DNA from: Chromera velia
Taxonomy: Eukaryota; Sar; Chromeraceae
NCBI GenBank assembly: GCA_018398765.1
Contig: JAHBMJ010004990.1
Coordinates: 35,001-76,138 of the forward strand
DNA length: 41,138 bases
Reading direction: 5' to 3'
The position numbers were made by a program, and so were the translations under genes. The notes beneath the pieces are model-generated. The model made no database searches and was not told where the DNA came from. It saw only the letters and a program-made list of their open reading frames with translations. Of the stretch, positions 1 through 10,825 are shown piece by piece (within the stretch, counting starts at the first letter, position 1; each line of letters opens with the position of its first letter).

Positions 1-11
1 TTCCTTTCTTC

Positions 12-42
<31 letters not shown>

Positions 43-86
43 TCCTAGTTTCTTTCTTTCCTAGTTTCTTTCTTTCTTTCTTTTTT
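1..86. repeat. (TTTC)n microsatellite
   Basis: Interrupted TTTC/TTCC tetranucleotide repeat running from the window edge, broken by two short TTTCCTAG units near 44-66. It is followed by a 14-base T run at about 112-125. No gene is seen between here and the gene ending at 605. Confidence 0.95.
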
Positions 87-604
87 TCCGCCTTCCTCTA
101 ATTTGACTCGTTTTTTTTTTTTTTTGGTGAGAACCATTGCGAAAAATACTGAAAAATAGACGGAGAATGACAACAAAGAGACATATGATTTTGCGGTGTT
201 TTCTTTATGAGTTTTTCGTACCAATTGGCATGGAAGGCCCTTCTTGTCGTTTCATGCCTTCAAAAGTATTCGAAAGAGGTCCAGCGGGCGGGCTGCGGGC
301 ATTCTGGCGGCACTGTGAGTCGTGGACACCGAATGAGAGTCATTTAAGACTAGATGGCTCAATCGGTCCACCAGGCGCCGGTACCGGGTTCCTTCAAGAA
401 ATCCAGCAACTTTTCTACCAGCATGCTTGAGACCAGCGACTACGCATTCATTCACGTGCATGTATAGATTGTCGAGTTCTCAACTGACTCGACTCCAATC
501 GACTCATTTCGATGCTTGATACGTGTCAAGTGCGAGTCTTGTTGGTTCAAGAAAAGTTTTCCCAGGCCAGCTCACAGTCTGAAAGAAAGGCGAAGTCTTC
601 GTCC
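87..604. other. no recognised gene
   Basis: Short open frames occur on both strands (for example 137-430 plus) but none shows a recognisable domain, a good start or exon-like composition. This is the 3' flank of the minus-strand gene ending at 605. Confidence 0.5.
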
Positions 605-1060
605 TTAGGAACCCGGCCCCTTCGGTCTGTGCATGGGAAGAAAAGACGGCCAGTAAAAGCCAACAGCCTGTACGCCCTTGTGAAATTTGCGCTCTTCCTC
701 TCCGTAGTATTTGTCGAACATCGCCTGCTTCATCGGCACAAAACGTCCTTTCTCATGCTCAAGGATGTGCTCTGCCTCTTTCACAACCCGGGTCAGCTTG
801 GTTCCATAAGCCATGTCGGCAAGGTTGGAGAGACCAAAACCGCCGAGAATCACTGGAGCCAACATCAGAGGATGTCCCTTACCCGCGGCCGCCGCACCAG
901 TTGCAGCCCCGATAAAAAAAGTGTAGAGACCTCCAAACCACATCAATGTGTCTCTTGCTTTGGCGATGTTCACACTCATCTGAACTTCTCTTTGCATCAT
1001 CGCCTTCTGAGCGATTTTGTCCTCGATTGCATCCTCTACACGAGAGAAGATGGAACCCAT
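605..1060 (-). CDS. PLGRKT-like small membrane protein (plasminogen receptor KT family)
   Basis: Intronless 151-residue protein. It resembles the PLGRKT (C9orf46) family along its length: an MGxIFS N-terminus, a basic and Met-rich first helix (MMQREVQM), two hydrophobic segments (about residues 38-58 and 65-80), then an LADMAYGTKL block and an EAEHILEHEKGR block that match the family's LGYGTLLERMKGEAEDILETEK pattern in position. The start at 1060 fits both the conserved N-terminus and an N-myristoylation pattern (Gly2, Ser6). In animals the family binds plasminogen through a C-terminal lysine. Here the protein ends in Gly-Ser, so that role is unlikely and the function in a protist is unknown; membrane localisation is inferred. 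It is divergent from the ubiquitin-like gene starting at 1870, with about 0.8 kb between the two starts. Confidence 0.88.
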   Translation of the reverse strand: MGSIFSRVEDAIEDKIAQKAMMQREVQMSVNIAKARDTLMWFGGLYTFFIGAATGAAAAGKGHPLMLAPVILGGFGLSNLADMAYGTKLTRVVKEAEHILEHEKGRFVPMKQAMFDKYYGEEERKFHKGVQAVGFYWPSFLPMHRPKGPGS

Positions 1061-1869
1061 CTTGGCTTGAGAGCGAATTCACGCGCTGTCGCCTTTCTGC
1101 CTTTCTGTATCAATGATCTCTATACAGGCGTCGTGAGAGTTTTGTGGATACCTTTAGACCTGGCCCGAGAACAGTTCGTGCGTCCAGCTTTGAACGTGCC
1201 TATATATTTGATGTGACGACAATACAGTTGCCACCCCTTCACTGTCCTCGAATTTGTCTTCTGATTAGGGTGATAGAGTCTTTTAGAAAGACAACCGAGC
1301 TATGGATAAGATGATGTTTCATGCCAGAGGCAGCCAGACCCTCGGCGTGTTGTACCCATGTTACAGCGGGAGGTGTACGTTGCAATGTGTTGCATGCATG
1401 TGTTGCATATGGGTGTGTTGCACATATTCAGGATTTTCTTGCGATGCGCCGATCCAGCCGATTGCGCGATTTTCAGCGCGCGTGCATGCAAGACAGTGCG
1501 CATGCACTTTGCATGCATGGATCGCGATGCGCGAGCATGCAGACTTTACGAAAAACTATATATATAGCGAACTCGGCATATCTCGGCTGGCTTTTAAATT
1601 GTGCTCTGGAATTCTACCACGGAACTCCACTTTCTTCTCATCGTGCGGCTGTGAGTGCTTGGTGACGCATTCCACATTATCAGAAAACGACCATCTTTCG
1701 GCTAGACTCTCCCTCGTTATACTTTCATTGTGGTAGCTCTCTTCCCGTCTCCCCGTCTACACATACATTCTGCCGTCTCCTAGACTAAGCGACCGTAGCA
1801 ACAAAACTCCTGGCGTCGAGCGCCCCTATCGAAGCGAAATCTTGCCCACAGGGAAATCTTCACGTGATC
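1061..1869. promoter_or_regulatory. shared upstream region of a divergent gene pair, rich in GCATGC
   Basis: The region lies between the starts of the PLGRKT-like gene (minus) and the ubiquitin-like gene (plus). A dense cluster at about 1390-1545 holds repeated TGCATGCA and GCATGC hexamers, including GCGCGTGCATGCA at 1478-1490 and TGCGCATGCA at 1497-1506. The 13-mer recurs exactly between the PP2C and PARN genes (16431-16443), and the 10-mer recurs between the secreted protein and protease genes (28004-28013). ApiAP2 factors of apicomplexans are known to bind TGCATGCA-type sites; that this region is a bidirectional promoter is inference. No coding exon is recognised. Confidence 0.5.
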
Positions 1870-2891
1870 ATGGCAGAGACTACCGCGAGCACTACAGCCA
1901 GCACCGAGTCTCGATGCAGCACTCCCCCTTCAGGCTTGACCTGGATGAAGGGGAAAGGAAACAGCGCCTTGACACTTCAAGGCCGCACAAAGACAGCTTC
2001 TGAGTCCTTTCAGATCTTTGTGAAGACTCTTGAGTGTAAGACAATCACTCTGGATGTTAGAGGACTGGACTCCATAGAGACGGTCAGTCAGTCAGTCAGT
2101 CAGTCAGTCAGTGCCCCTGCATGCATGCCTTTCCATACTTCTAAGTGATTTCGGATGTTTGCCGTACACTCCGAAGAACGCAGCCGTTACTCAATCCCCT
2201 TCATTGCTCCATCCTTTTCGCATATGTTTCGGAGGCTGCAGATTCTTTTTGCTCTTCTCTACGTTTCCGTGCCCTGCATTGATGAATCAACCGAATTCCT
2301 GTGGGGCCTAAAAATACTTCTACGCATCCGATACGCGTTTGCGTGCAATCCGTCCATGCACACCCTGGTGTGTAGGCCGGGATAAGGGAAGCAGCCACTC
2401 AACGGAATCTGTATACACACATGCATACAAGGAGATGACAAAGCTTGAAGGACCAGATCTGTGAAGAAGTTGATGTGAAGATCGGAACCGCAGCTCGTGT
2501 GAAGTGCTGCTGAATACGGTTTCAGGCATATAACTAGGTTGCGTGAGTAGGTGAGCAACATTGATAGCATTTGATTGAAGTCCCCTCGACCCTCTCTAAT
2601 ACTGCATGCCCATTCTTATCAGTCCAAGTGACAAACTTCAAGACCGCAAGTTTCAAACACTAATCGAGTCTGAGATGCCTTCTTTGCGTTCAGGTGAAAA
2701 GCAAAATTTGCGCCAAGGAGGGAATGCAGCCGGAGATCCAGAGACTGATCTTTGCAGGGAAGCAGCTGGAGGACGGGCGAACTCTGGAGCACTCTCATAT
2801 TGAGATGGAGTGTACAGTCCATTTAGTTGAGCGGCTGCGCGGAGGGATGTACCACGAAACAAGCGGAATGAGGGGCGAGATGTCACACTGA
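1870..2891 (+). CDS. divergent ubiquitin-like modifier, two exons
   Basis: Exons 1870-2082 and 2694-2891 join in phase 0 to give 136 residues. Residues 1-46 are a Ser/Thr-rich leader. Residues 47-122 align without gaps to ubiquitin 1-76: [29 protein letters not shown] and VERLRGG are recognisable. Ubiquitin Lys6, 11, 27, 29, 33 and 48 are kept (52, 57, 73, 75, 79, 94), as are the Leu8-Ile44-Val70 patch residues. Lys63 is Met109, Met1 is Phe47 and Leu71 is Glu. A 14-residue tail follows the Gly-Gly (121-122), so the protein would need processing before conjugation. The ATG at 1870 is the first in frame after a cluster of upstream motifs. The intron begins with a (GTCA)n array. It could be a non-canonical modifier or a fusion-type ubiquitin; a decaying polyubiquitin copy is less likely because the frame and core are intact. 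Confidence 0.87.
2083..2112 (+). repeat. (GTCA)n array forming the 5' splice site of the ubiquitin-like gene
   Basis: Seven GTCA units followed by GT start exactly at the predicted exon-intron boundary. Each step of four bases presents another GTCAGT, the donor sequence used by several other introns in this window. Use of a later unit would shift frame by 4, 8 or more bases. Confidence 0.9.
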
Positions 2892-3080
2892 GTCAGACAT
2901 GAAAGGACAGTAGAAACAACATAGTTGTCACATCTTTTTTGGATTCATGGAGAGGAGGGGGGAGAACGCCCTTTCGGTTTGAGGGGGGACCCACTGAATG
3001 CGATGAAGCTGTAGTACGTATTGGTCAATGAATTGCTCTCTTTAATTATTTTGTCAGATCGTCTGATTAATTTGCTTGTT

Positions 3081-3109
3081 TGATTCATTCATTCATTCAT
3101 TCATTCATA
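3081..3109. repeat. (ATTC)n microsatellite
   Basis: About six ATTC units. Confidence 0.9.
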
Positions 3110-3410
3110 GCCTGCTTGCTGGATCAGGAAGTTGAAGAATGGAAGTGGGCCGATGCTGGAAATGTTTTTTACTGCAAACGAGAAGTCCTTGAATTGACAA
3201 GAGAAAAAGAGTCTGCGCTATCGGACCCGGCTGATCATCTTGCGAATCAAGTGATGCGTGGAAATGAATTAAACACAAGAGGCAAAGCAAGAACGGAACA
3301 ATTCAAACGCACTCAAACGCACCCAGAGATGAAAAAGAAAAGAGGAGAAGGAAAAAAGGGACAGAAAGGTAACCAAAACGCAGGCGGCCACTTCTATAGA
3401 GATGCAGAAA

Positions 3411-3540
3411 CACACAGACAGACAGAATCAGACAGACAGACACAGAGACAGGCAGACAGACGCACGCACACACACACATACACACATACACACACACGTG
3501 TGTGTGTATGTATGTGTGTGACTAGGGGCGGGGGGGGGGG
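3411..3540. repeat. (CAGA)n, (CA)n, (GT)n, poly-G cluster
   Basis: CAGA-type units pass into CACA, then through ACACGTGTGT into GTGT, giving a CA/GT inverted arrangement. A run of about ten G follows, ending near 3540. Confidence 0.9.
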
Positions 3541-3599
3541 TCTACGACTAGGTTCTATTTTAAATCGTGGAAAAGTAATGAAAAGAATTTGTTTAACTT

Positions 3600-4238
3600 T
3601 GTTGGTGGTTTAAGGGAGTACTGTCACATGTGTAGGCGTATCACAGCCAAAAAAAAAAAAGGATTTACCACTAGATTTCCCATGCAGGATTGCATGGCTT
3701 TAATCTTTTTTTTTTTTGTAGAACGTACATGCACCTGAGCAAGGTATATATAGTGAGTAAACAAGTTAAAGCAACAGTTGTGCAATAGCAAATGTCTAGC
3801 CAGAAGTCTGAACAGTTACACAACACTTGATCAACAGTTGTTTATTAGGATCACTGGTACCAAACATTGTCAGCAATGACTCGGCATTGACTCGATAAAA
3901 AAAATTAAGTGAGAATTAGCTTTTTTATTTTACAATGATATACAGGGCTTTTTTTGTAGCCTAAAAAATATGTTTTAAACAACTGCTCTCAGCTGCTTTA
4001 AAACTTTTTTTTTATATATTTACTAGTATATTTATCATATCAATTTATAACTTTAAAACATTTATATCATGCATGAAAAAACCCTCAATCATCATTTATA
4101 TCTTTATATTTTTTTTTTATTTTTTCATCCTAATTTTTGTCATGTCCTATACGCGGCATAATACGCCTATGGGTGTGTGTATGCATGTATGTGTCTGTAT
4201 ATGTATGTGGTCTGAGCTTCAGTCTAGGCTTCAGCGAT

Positions 4239-4275
<37 letters not shown>

Positions 4276-4340
4276 CATAGATGCACGTTATTCACTTTTA
4301 AAAACCTTTTCTAGACTTTGACACAGAAAATGAGAATTTA
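3600..4340. other. AT-rich island
   Basis: Composition drops well below the surrounding half-GC level, with A and T homopolymers and TATATA stretches, and it ends with a (GT)n tract. It resembles the AT-rich islands at about 25990-26900 and 37190-37640; the last of these lies beside a retroelement. No coding sequence is seen. Confidence 0.6.
4241..4274. repeat. (TG)n microsatellite
   Basis: Seventeen TG units. Confidence 0.95.
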
Positions 4341-5251
4341 ATAACCAAATGATTTTGAATGACTACGGCCCTCGCTGTCTTGCAACTTTAGCGAAGTGCC
4401 GTAGCAATTTAGTCAAGCCACTCAGAGCAGCAAACACAGTTGCCAAGAAAGAGAAAGAAAGATAGATTGAGACAGGAAAGGACTGTGATGGATGTACTGT
4501 GCATGTCCACAAATGAAGAAACAAAACAGTCAAACACTCAGGCATATTTGTATGCAGCTGTACGCCAAGCAAGAATCCTCCCTCCCTCCCTCTTGCCCTT
4601 TCCCTGCATGGGAACGGACCCGTCCTTGCGTGTCGTTTCTGTCTCAGAAGAATTATCATAAGGGAATTCAGGAGGATACCAAGCTAGGAAGAGGCCCCTA
4701 GCTCTAATCTCCTTATACTTCCCATTCCTACCATACAAATTTCCAGAACCTTTGGATCTTTTGATCTGCTGATCTGGTCTGGTCCCGTCGGCCTTCCTTC
4801 CTTCTTTGTGCTGGACCCGTGCTGCGTCCCCCAGTCGAGACTGCACGCAATTCTTTCGTCCATTACCTGACGCACGCACACGCACAGGCAGGACATCCCT
4901 GGGCAGACAGGGGGCGGAAGGAAAGAAGGAAGACCACGCGTAGAGGAGGGATGAAGGGACCCGACCGAAGCTGCAAAGGCTCCCTCCCAAAACGACAATC
5001 AAGACACCCTCCCACCCTGGAAGAAACAGGCGCCGGTGGGAGGGAAGAAGAATCCTTCCTTCAGTGTGGGAGAAAGAGAGATAGACAGACAGGGACAGAG
5101 GCAGGCAGGCAGACAGAGAAAACGAAACGAAGAAAGACAGGAGGGAAGGAATGAAGGAATGAAGAAAAGAACAACCGAACAGACCCCAGCAACGTCCATC
5201 AACGAGCTTTCGCGTCGTTGCTTCGATCCCGTTCCCCTCCCTCACGATCGT

Positions 5252-5334
5252 GGACATGAATGAATGAATGAATGAATGAATGAATGGACAGCAAAAAAGG
5301 ACAGAAGCGACTACCATGCACCAAGCAAGCAAGC

Positions 5335-5371
<37 letters not shown>
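5252..5371. repeat. (AATG)n and (GA)n microsatellites
   Basis: About seven AATG units near 5255-5286, a CAAGCAAGCAAG stretch, then (AG)15 at about 5340-5370. Confidence 0.95.
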
Positions 5372-5373
<2 letters not shown>

Positions 5374-7003
5374 GAGGTACTGCTTTCAGCGTTTTGCCAA
5401 GCTGTGCACCAACCACCGCCTTAATTGAAATTCCTTCCATGCATCCCTCCCCCCCACCCTCCCTTCCAACCTCTCTCCCCCTCTCTCTCTCAGTCTGCCC
5501 TGATCTCCTGTTTGAATTGCCTCGCCCCACCGTTTGCTGAGCCCCGGCCAATCAATCCCAGATTGACAAGGCGGGCAGAGCAAAGAGGGCAGATGGGTGG
5601 GTGGGTGGTGGGTGACAAAGGCAGATCGAGAGAGAAACTGCGTGTGTGTCGTTTGGGAGGTCAAAGTCATCCATCCATCCATCCATCCACCATCAGAGTG
5701 AGGCTGTAGGTAAGGGCATACAGAAAAAGAGCTCTAGAGAGCAGTTAGCAAGACAGATGAATGAGTCAAGCCTTGCGTCCGTCCACCAATCAAATCATTG
5801 ACCGTTCACTTCTTCGAGGATAGAGAGAGAGAGGGGAATGAAGGAGAAAGAACGAAAGCGGACAAGGCAGAAGGAAGGGCGAAAGGAGGCAGACGACCAG
5901 TACATAAAAAGCAAACACAAAACCCCTTCTTTCCCTCGGCCGGTGGGGGTTCTCTTAGAGTAGAACTTTCAAAAGGTCTTCTCTCTCTCTTTCGTCTTCC
6001 GGCTTCGAGAGGCAGGCCGAAAGACACAAAGACAGAAAGAGCATGAACTCGAGATGAAGAAGACAGACGGATTCACAGACCGACGAGAACCCTCCGCCCC
6101 TTTGTTTGGACCCCTCCCTCCGACCGAACATTCATTCATGGAGTCTCTCAGTCAAATAATTCAAACCCCATAAAAACACAAACACGCCGTGGCGCACACA
6201 TGTACGTACACATAGGCAGATCGCATCAATTCAACACAAAAAAATACGAGCACCCCCCCCGCCCCCACCCACCCAAGACTCATTCCTTCCAACCTGGCCG
6301 TTTCTTTCACTCTCTCCATTCCCCTTTTCATGACCCTCTGCTTTATCAGCCAAGCCAGAAGAAGAGCCGTTGACCTTCCTCCCGTAACTCCTCACACCCG
6401 CCGAGGGAGGGAGGGAGGAGACGGAATCTCTCCAGAGCGATTCTGTCTGCTCTGCAAAAACGTCCCTCCCTTCTTTTTTCTTCTTCCCTGCTGCCCTTCT
6501 CCTTCCCCGATCGCGACGTCCACCTGCCCGCCGGACAGACAAAACGGGAGGGTTCACACGACCGAAAGAAATTTGCACAGGTACCTCACTGCTGCACAGA
6601 TGGACCGACAAACAGGGAGACGACTCACGCGACTCCTTCAGAATGTTCAATCCAGGGAAAGGCAAAGGAGAGAAAGAAAAGATGACACCGGTTAAGAACG
6701 GAAGAGGAGGACTTCAATCAATTATTGATGATGAATGAAGAAAGGAAACAACAGAGCATCTGTAAGCAGGCGAGGAAGTAGACCGCTAGGCGCACGGAAA
6801 AAAGACAGGGCAGGACAGGTAACAGAGAAGAGAGAAGCAGCCGCACTAAAGTGTTCCTTTCCCCTCTGTGTTTCTCTATACTCTTTCTTCGGCATCGGCC
6901 GGGACAGAACGAACAAGCGCGGCATAACAACCCCCCTCTCCACCCCCCTGTTTCTTTAAAGTGAACTCTCCTTCGCGGATGGCAGCTCACATCTGACAAC
7001 TCA

Positions 7004-10000
7004 TCACGGCCCTCCTCCCCCTTCTCCGTTGGCGTCGCCCATCTCTTCGTCTCCATCCCCGCCCGTCCCGTCGCCTGCTCCTGCGACAGCGTCTGCGGGG
7101 TGTGATGGGAGTCCCGCTCCCTCCGCGATTTTTGGAGGAAAGTGCTCAGTGACAAGGTTTCCCTGCACAAGTAAAAATCATTAATTGTCATGCATGCACG
7201 AATTGATTGCTGGACATTCAAAAATCGTTACGCCTTTGGATGGCGTCGTCCACGTCCTTTTCAATGAATGACAGGACTGTGTTGCGTGGTGACGCGTCTC
7301 AAACAGAATTTTTCAACCTCAGCGGGCGGGGCACAGAACAGCAAAACGAATAAAGCGCTCATGCAAGAAGAGGCAGAAAATTGGAGGCCGCCTCTCCCTT
7401 TCCGAGTGCACGATCGCGCAACCAAATGATCTCAGATTCACTCTGATGCGCACCAACACTCACTACATACCGAGAACGCAGATGACGTCGGAGGCGCTGC
7501 GGTGTCCCCCCCTTTCGCAGCAGACCCGTCTGCCGCTTCATCTGCCATTCTCTCCCATTCGTCCACCACCATACCCCCTCCCCCCCCTCCTGAGGAAGCC
7601 GCAGTGTGCTCCCCTGCACTCCCGTCCTCTTCATCAGGAGGGAGTTCCTCGATCCTCGCGCCACCATAAGCACCTTCAATGTCATCCTCCCCGTCGTCTT
7701 CCGCCTCTGCAAGGACCTGCCTGAGTGCGTCAAGATCGGCGCGGCCCGAAATTTCGTCATCATCGTCGTCCTCATCTTCATCATCCTCGCCGCCCCTTCT
7801 GCCATACGAAGGACCCGGACCTCTCGGCCCACCGGCCCCGGCCGGACCAGGTGCAAAGATCCCCCCCCCCAAGAGCATCTGTATGACCTGTGGAGGCAAC
7901 CCCCCCCCCATGAGTCGTTGCAGCGGGTTTCCGTCCTCGTCTCCGTCATCGTCATCCTCATCGTCGTCGTCCCCCCCGTCTCCCTGATCGGACCCCCAAC
8001 CGTCAGAGGGGGCCTGAGGTTCTTTCCGGGGAAGGGCTATGAACGGGCAGTCGTCACTGGGTTCTCGGGGAAGGACCAGTCGGTCTGCATGCATGGACAT
8101 GCAACACCGGCTTCAGATCGAATTTTCATACGCACACGAAATTCATTTGTCAGAGAGAAAGCAACCATAAATGAAGAGTCTGGTATCGGCTCTTGGCGAA
8201 GAAAGACCGCGTCTGCCAGTGGAAAGTACCACGAGTACTTTTCGGTACAGCACATGATGATTCGATGCCTCCCTCCGGCTTGCCTCTTACATTGATTCAT
8301 TCATGCGATTTGTTCACTGTGAGAAGAAAGATCATCGAGTGAACATCTCGTCGTTCACAAAAGAGGACGGAAGGGAGCGCGACCGACGCACCCACCCACC
8401 CTTGAGCCTCTGTGAGTCCAAGAGTTCCTCGAGGACCCGGTCCACATCACCCACAGTCACGTCCGTCTTCACAGCGTTTTGGTGAACTGCAGAAAGGGAA
8501 GCGGAAAAAGAAGATCAACGTTCTTGTCGTAAAACGCTGATAGCAACAGAGACAGACATACACTCGAGCGTAGACGAACAAAGGTATGGACTGGCAACGA
8601 CAATTCGAACCTGTGAGTGTGCATGCAAAAAGGCCGGAAGGCTGTTCGTTCAGACGGCAGAAAAGAAAAGAAAAAAATAAAATGACAAGAAGACAAACAG
8701 ACAAGCGTGATGATGGATACGTCACAGGTCCCGTGCAGGATCAGGGAAAGGACCCGCAGACGCGCACGCACACACAAACACGCGCAAGGCCTTCCTCTCT
8801 CTCACACACCACTCAAATGCGTGACAGATCTAGACCGATCACAGGTGGAAGAGGGCGTAAGCAAGCAAGAAAGCAGGCAGGCAGGCACGCAGGGAGGCAA
8901 AAAGGCCCCCACGCCGAGGGTCACAGGGACCGAGGGAGGCAGAACCCCCGCTAAAGTCGCCAAAAAAGACTCAAGGAAAGTTCTCTCCTTCATTGTTTCA
9001 GACAACACATGCGATAGATCGCCCTCTCTCGCCCCATTCCCCGACCTCCATACAGACAGACAAACAGACTGACCAGCCGCAAGCTCTAAGCCCAGGTGGA
9101 TTGCCTCCTTCTCGAGGAGTTTTTTGAATTGCGTTTTGGACTTTTCGAAGTGAACTCCTGCATGGGGTGAATTCACAGGCATAGAATCACATGAGAGGGA
9201 GCAAGGAAGAAAGGGAAAAGAGTGCCGAAAGACATTAATCAAAGTAAGGACAACAACGGGAATCAAATAAAGGAACAATAAAGGGAGATCGGAAAGGGCA
9301 ATTCATTGACACGGACCACCCCGACCTCAGAATTGGTCGCTTTGATTCGCCTCCTTCCCTTCCCCCTTTTTTTGAAGTTGTTGAATTGATTTTCCCAGGT
9401 GTGTATCACGACTCACTCACCTTTTCGCTTTCGCGTACCATTTTTTATTCCTATTTCACAGAAGGAAGGTCACCGACCGACTGACCAGACTCGAAGTACT
9501 CCTTCAGTTGTCGTTCCGGGGCCTCATCTTCCTCCAAACGGATCAATTGGGCGCTCATGTTGTCCTTTGACCCCTGCGGCAGGTGTGGAGCGAGAGTGAA
9601 AGGGTGGGTACGTACACGCACACGCACGGCACACAGACACACCCGTATACTTTAACAGACCCGTATATAAGAACCCAAACATATGTCGTCTGTCTATGTC
9701 ACTCATGCCCACAGATACACACGTATGCACGTTGTGGGGCGCTTCAGTGGAAGGGGAAAAGGGTACACACACGCACGCGCGCGCGCACGCACTCATCACA
9801 CACAGACACATGCAGAGTGTGCACACATTTAGGGGCAGATCATGCATGAGAGGCGGCAGCGCAATTCACTAAGGAAACACAGAAAGGCATGTGCATCCAT
9901 CCCTTTCCTACACCCTCGCAGTGCGTGTGATGGGATGGATGAGTTCGATCGTCAGGGAAGAAAAGAACATGAGGAACGTTTACCGAGGCGCGCCCGGAAA

Positions 10001-10779
10001 GACACACAACGAAAAGCGTCGAGCGGAAAACGAACCGGAGTTTAAAAAGAAACTTTCGCGAGAGAGGCAGACGGAAAGAAAAAACCGACTCACCCTGACG
10101 AGTGAGTAGTCCAGTAGAGAGACGCATGACTCCACCAGGTCGCCCTTGTGCTCGGAGAGGAATTTGTTCACTGCAGCTGCGACCTCCTCGTTGTTGGCTG
10201 ACTCGAAAATCCCGTCGCATGCAAGCAGGAGGATATCCCCTGACTTGACCTCATACGTCTGCAGCAGTGAAATGCAGAGGAACCATCGTCTGGATTGCCC
10301 GATCGAGAGTCTGGCGTTTTGATTGCCTTTCGACTTGGCGACAGACTTAAAGAGCGAAAGACACGGGAAGAGGAGGAATTAGTGAGAATTTAGCAACGAA
10401 TCTGTCAAACTTACCCTCTTCCTTCCTTTTCCTTCTCTGCCCTTCCCTCTTTGCCCTTCTCTATCTGCAGAGCTCTCGTTCTCGTGCAAGAAAGACCAGT
10501 TGAGCCCATGTCAAGCACATGCATGGTGATGCTCGATCATGCATACTTGACTTGACTGACAAAAACTACAACCCCGTCAAACCTTGGTGGTTGACAGACC
10601 ACTTTCCTTCCTTTTCCCCAAATGGAAATATGAACCAATCTACCCCCAACCATCCACCCACCTTGACTTCGGGGAGCGCAACCACTTTTTGCTCTCTCTG
10701 GGGAAGTGACGCATTCGTCTTGTATGACTGCACAACGAGCACGAGCACAATCACACACATAAACACAAAGACATGCACA

Positions 10780-10825
<46 letters not shown>

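Larger units (their letters stand above)
2892..7003. other. gene-poor, microsatellite-rich stretch
   Basis: About 4.1 kb between the ubiquitin-like gene and the 3' end of the PP2C gene. It contains simple repeats, purine- or pyrimidine-biased DNA and one AT-rich island (3600-4340). Long open frames are present (for example 4538-5551 minus), but they translate microsatellites into Ser/Leu or Arg/Glu runs and show no domain. I find no exon series here. A gene with very short exons could be missed. Confidence 0.5.

Noticed and set aside
3411-3540. Possible CRISPR-like or satellite array
   Set aside because: Only mono-, di- and tetranucleotide repeats; no spaced repeat units.
4538-5551. 337-codon open frame on the minus strand
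   Set aside because: The translation is Ser/Leu and Arg/Gly low complexity produced by GA, AATG and CCTCC repeats. It has no domain, and the opposite strand is equally open.
8586-9072. Overlapping plus-strand frames with Gln/Arg/Thr-rich translations
   Set aside because: They are antisense to PP2C exons and introns and derive from CAGA and CA repeats.
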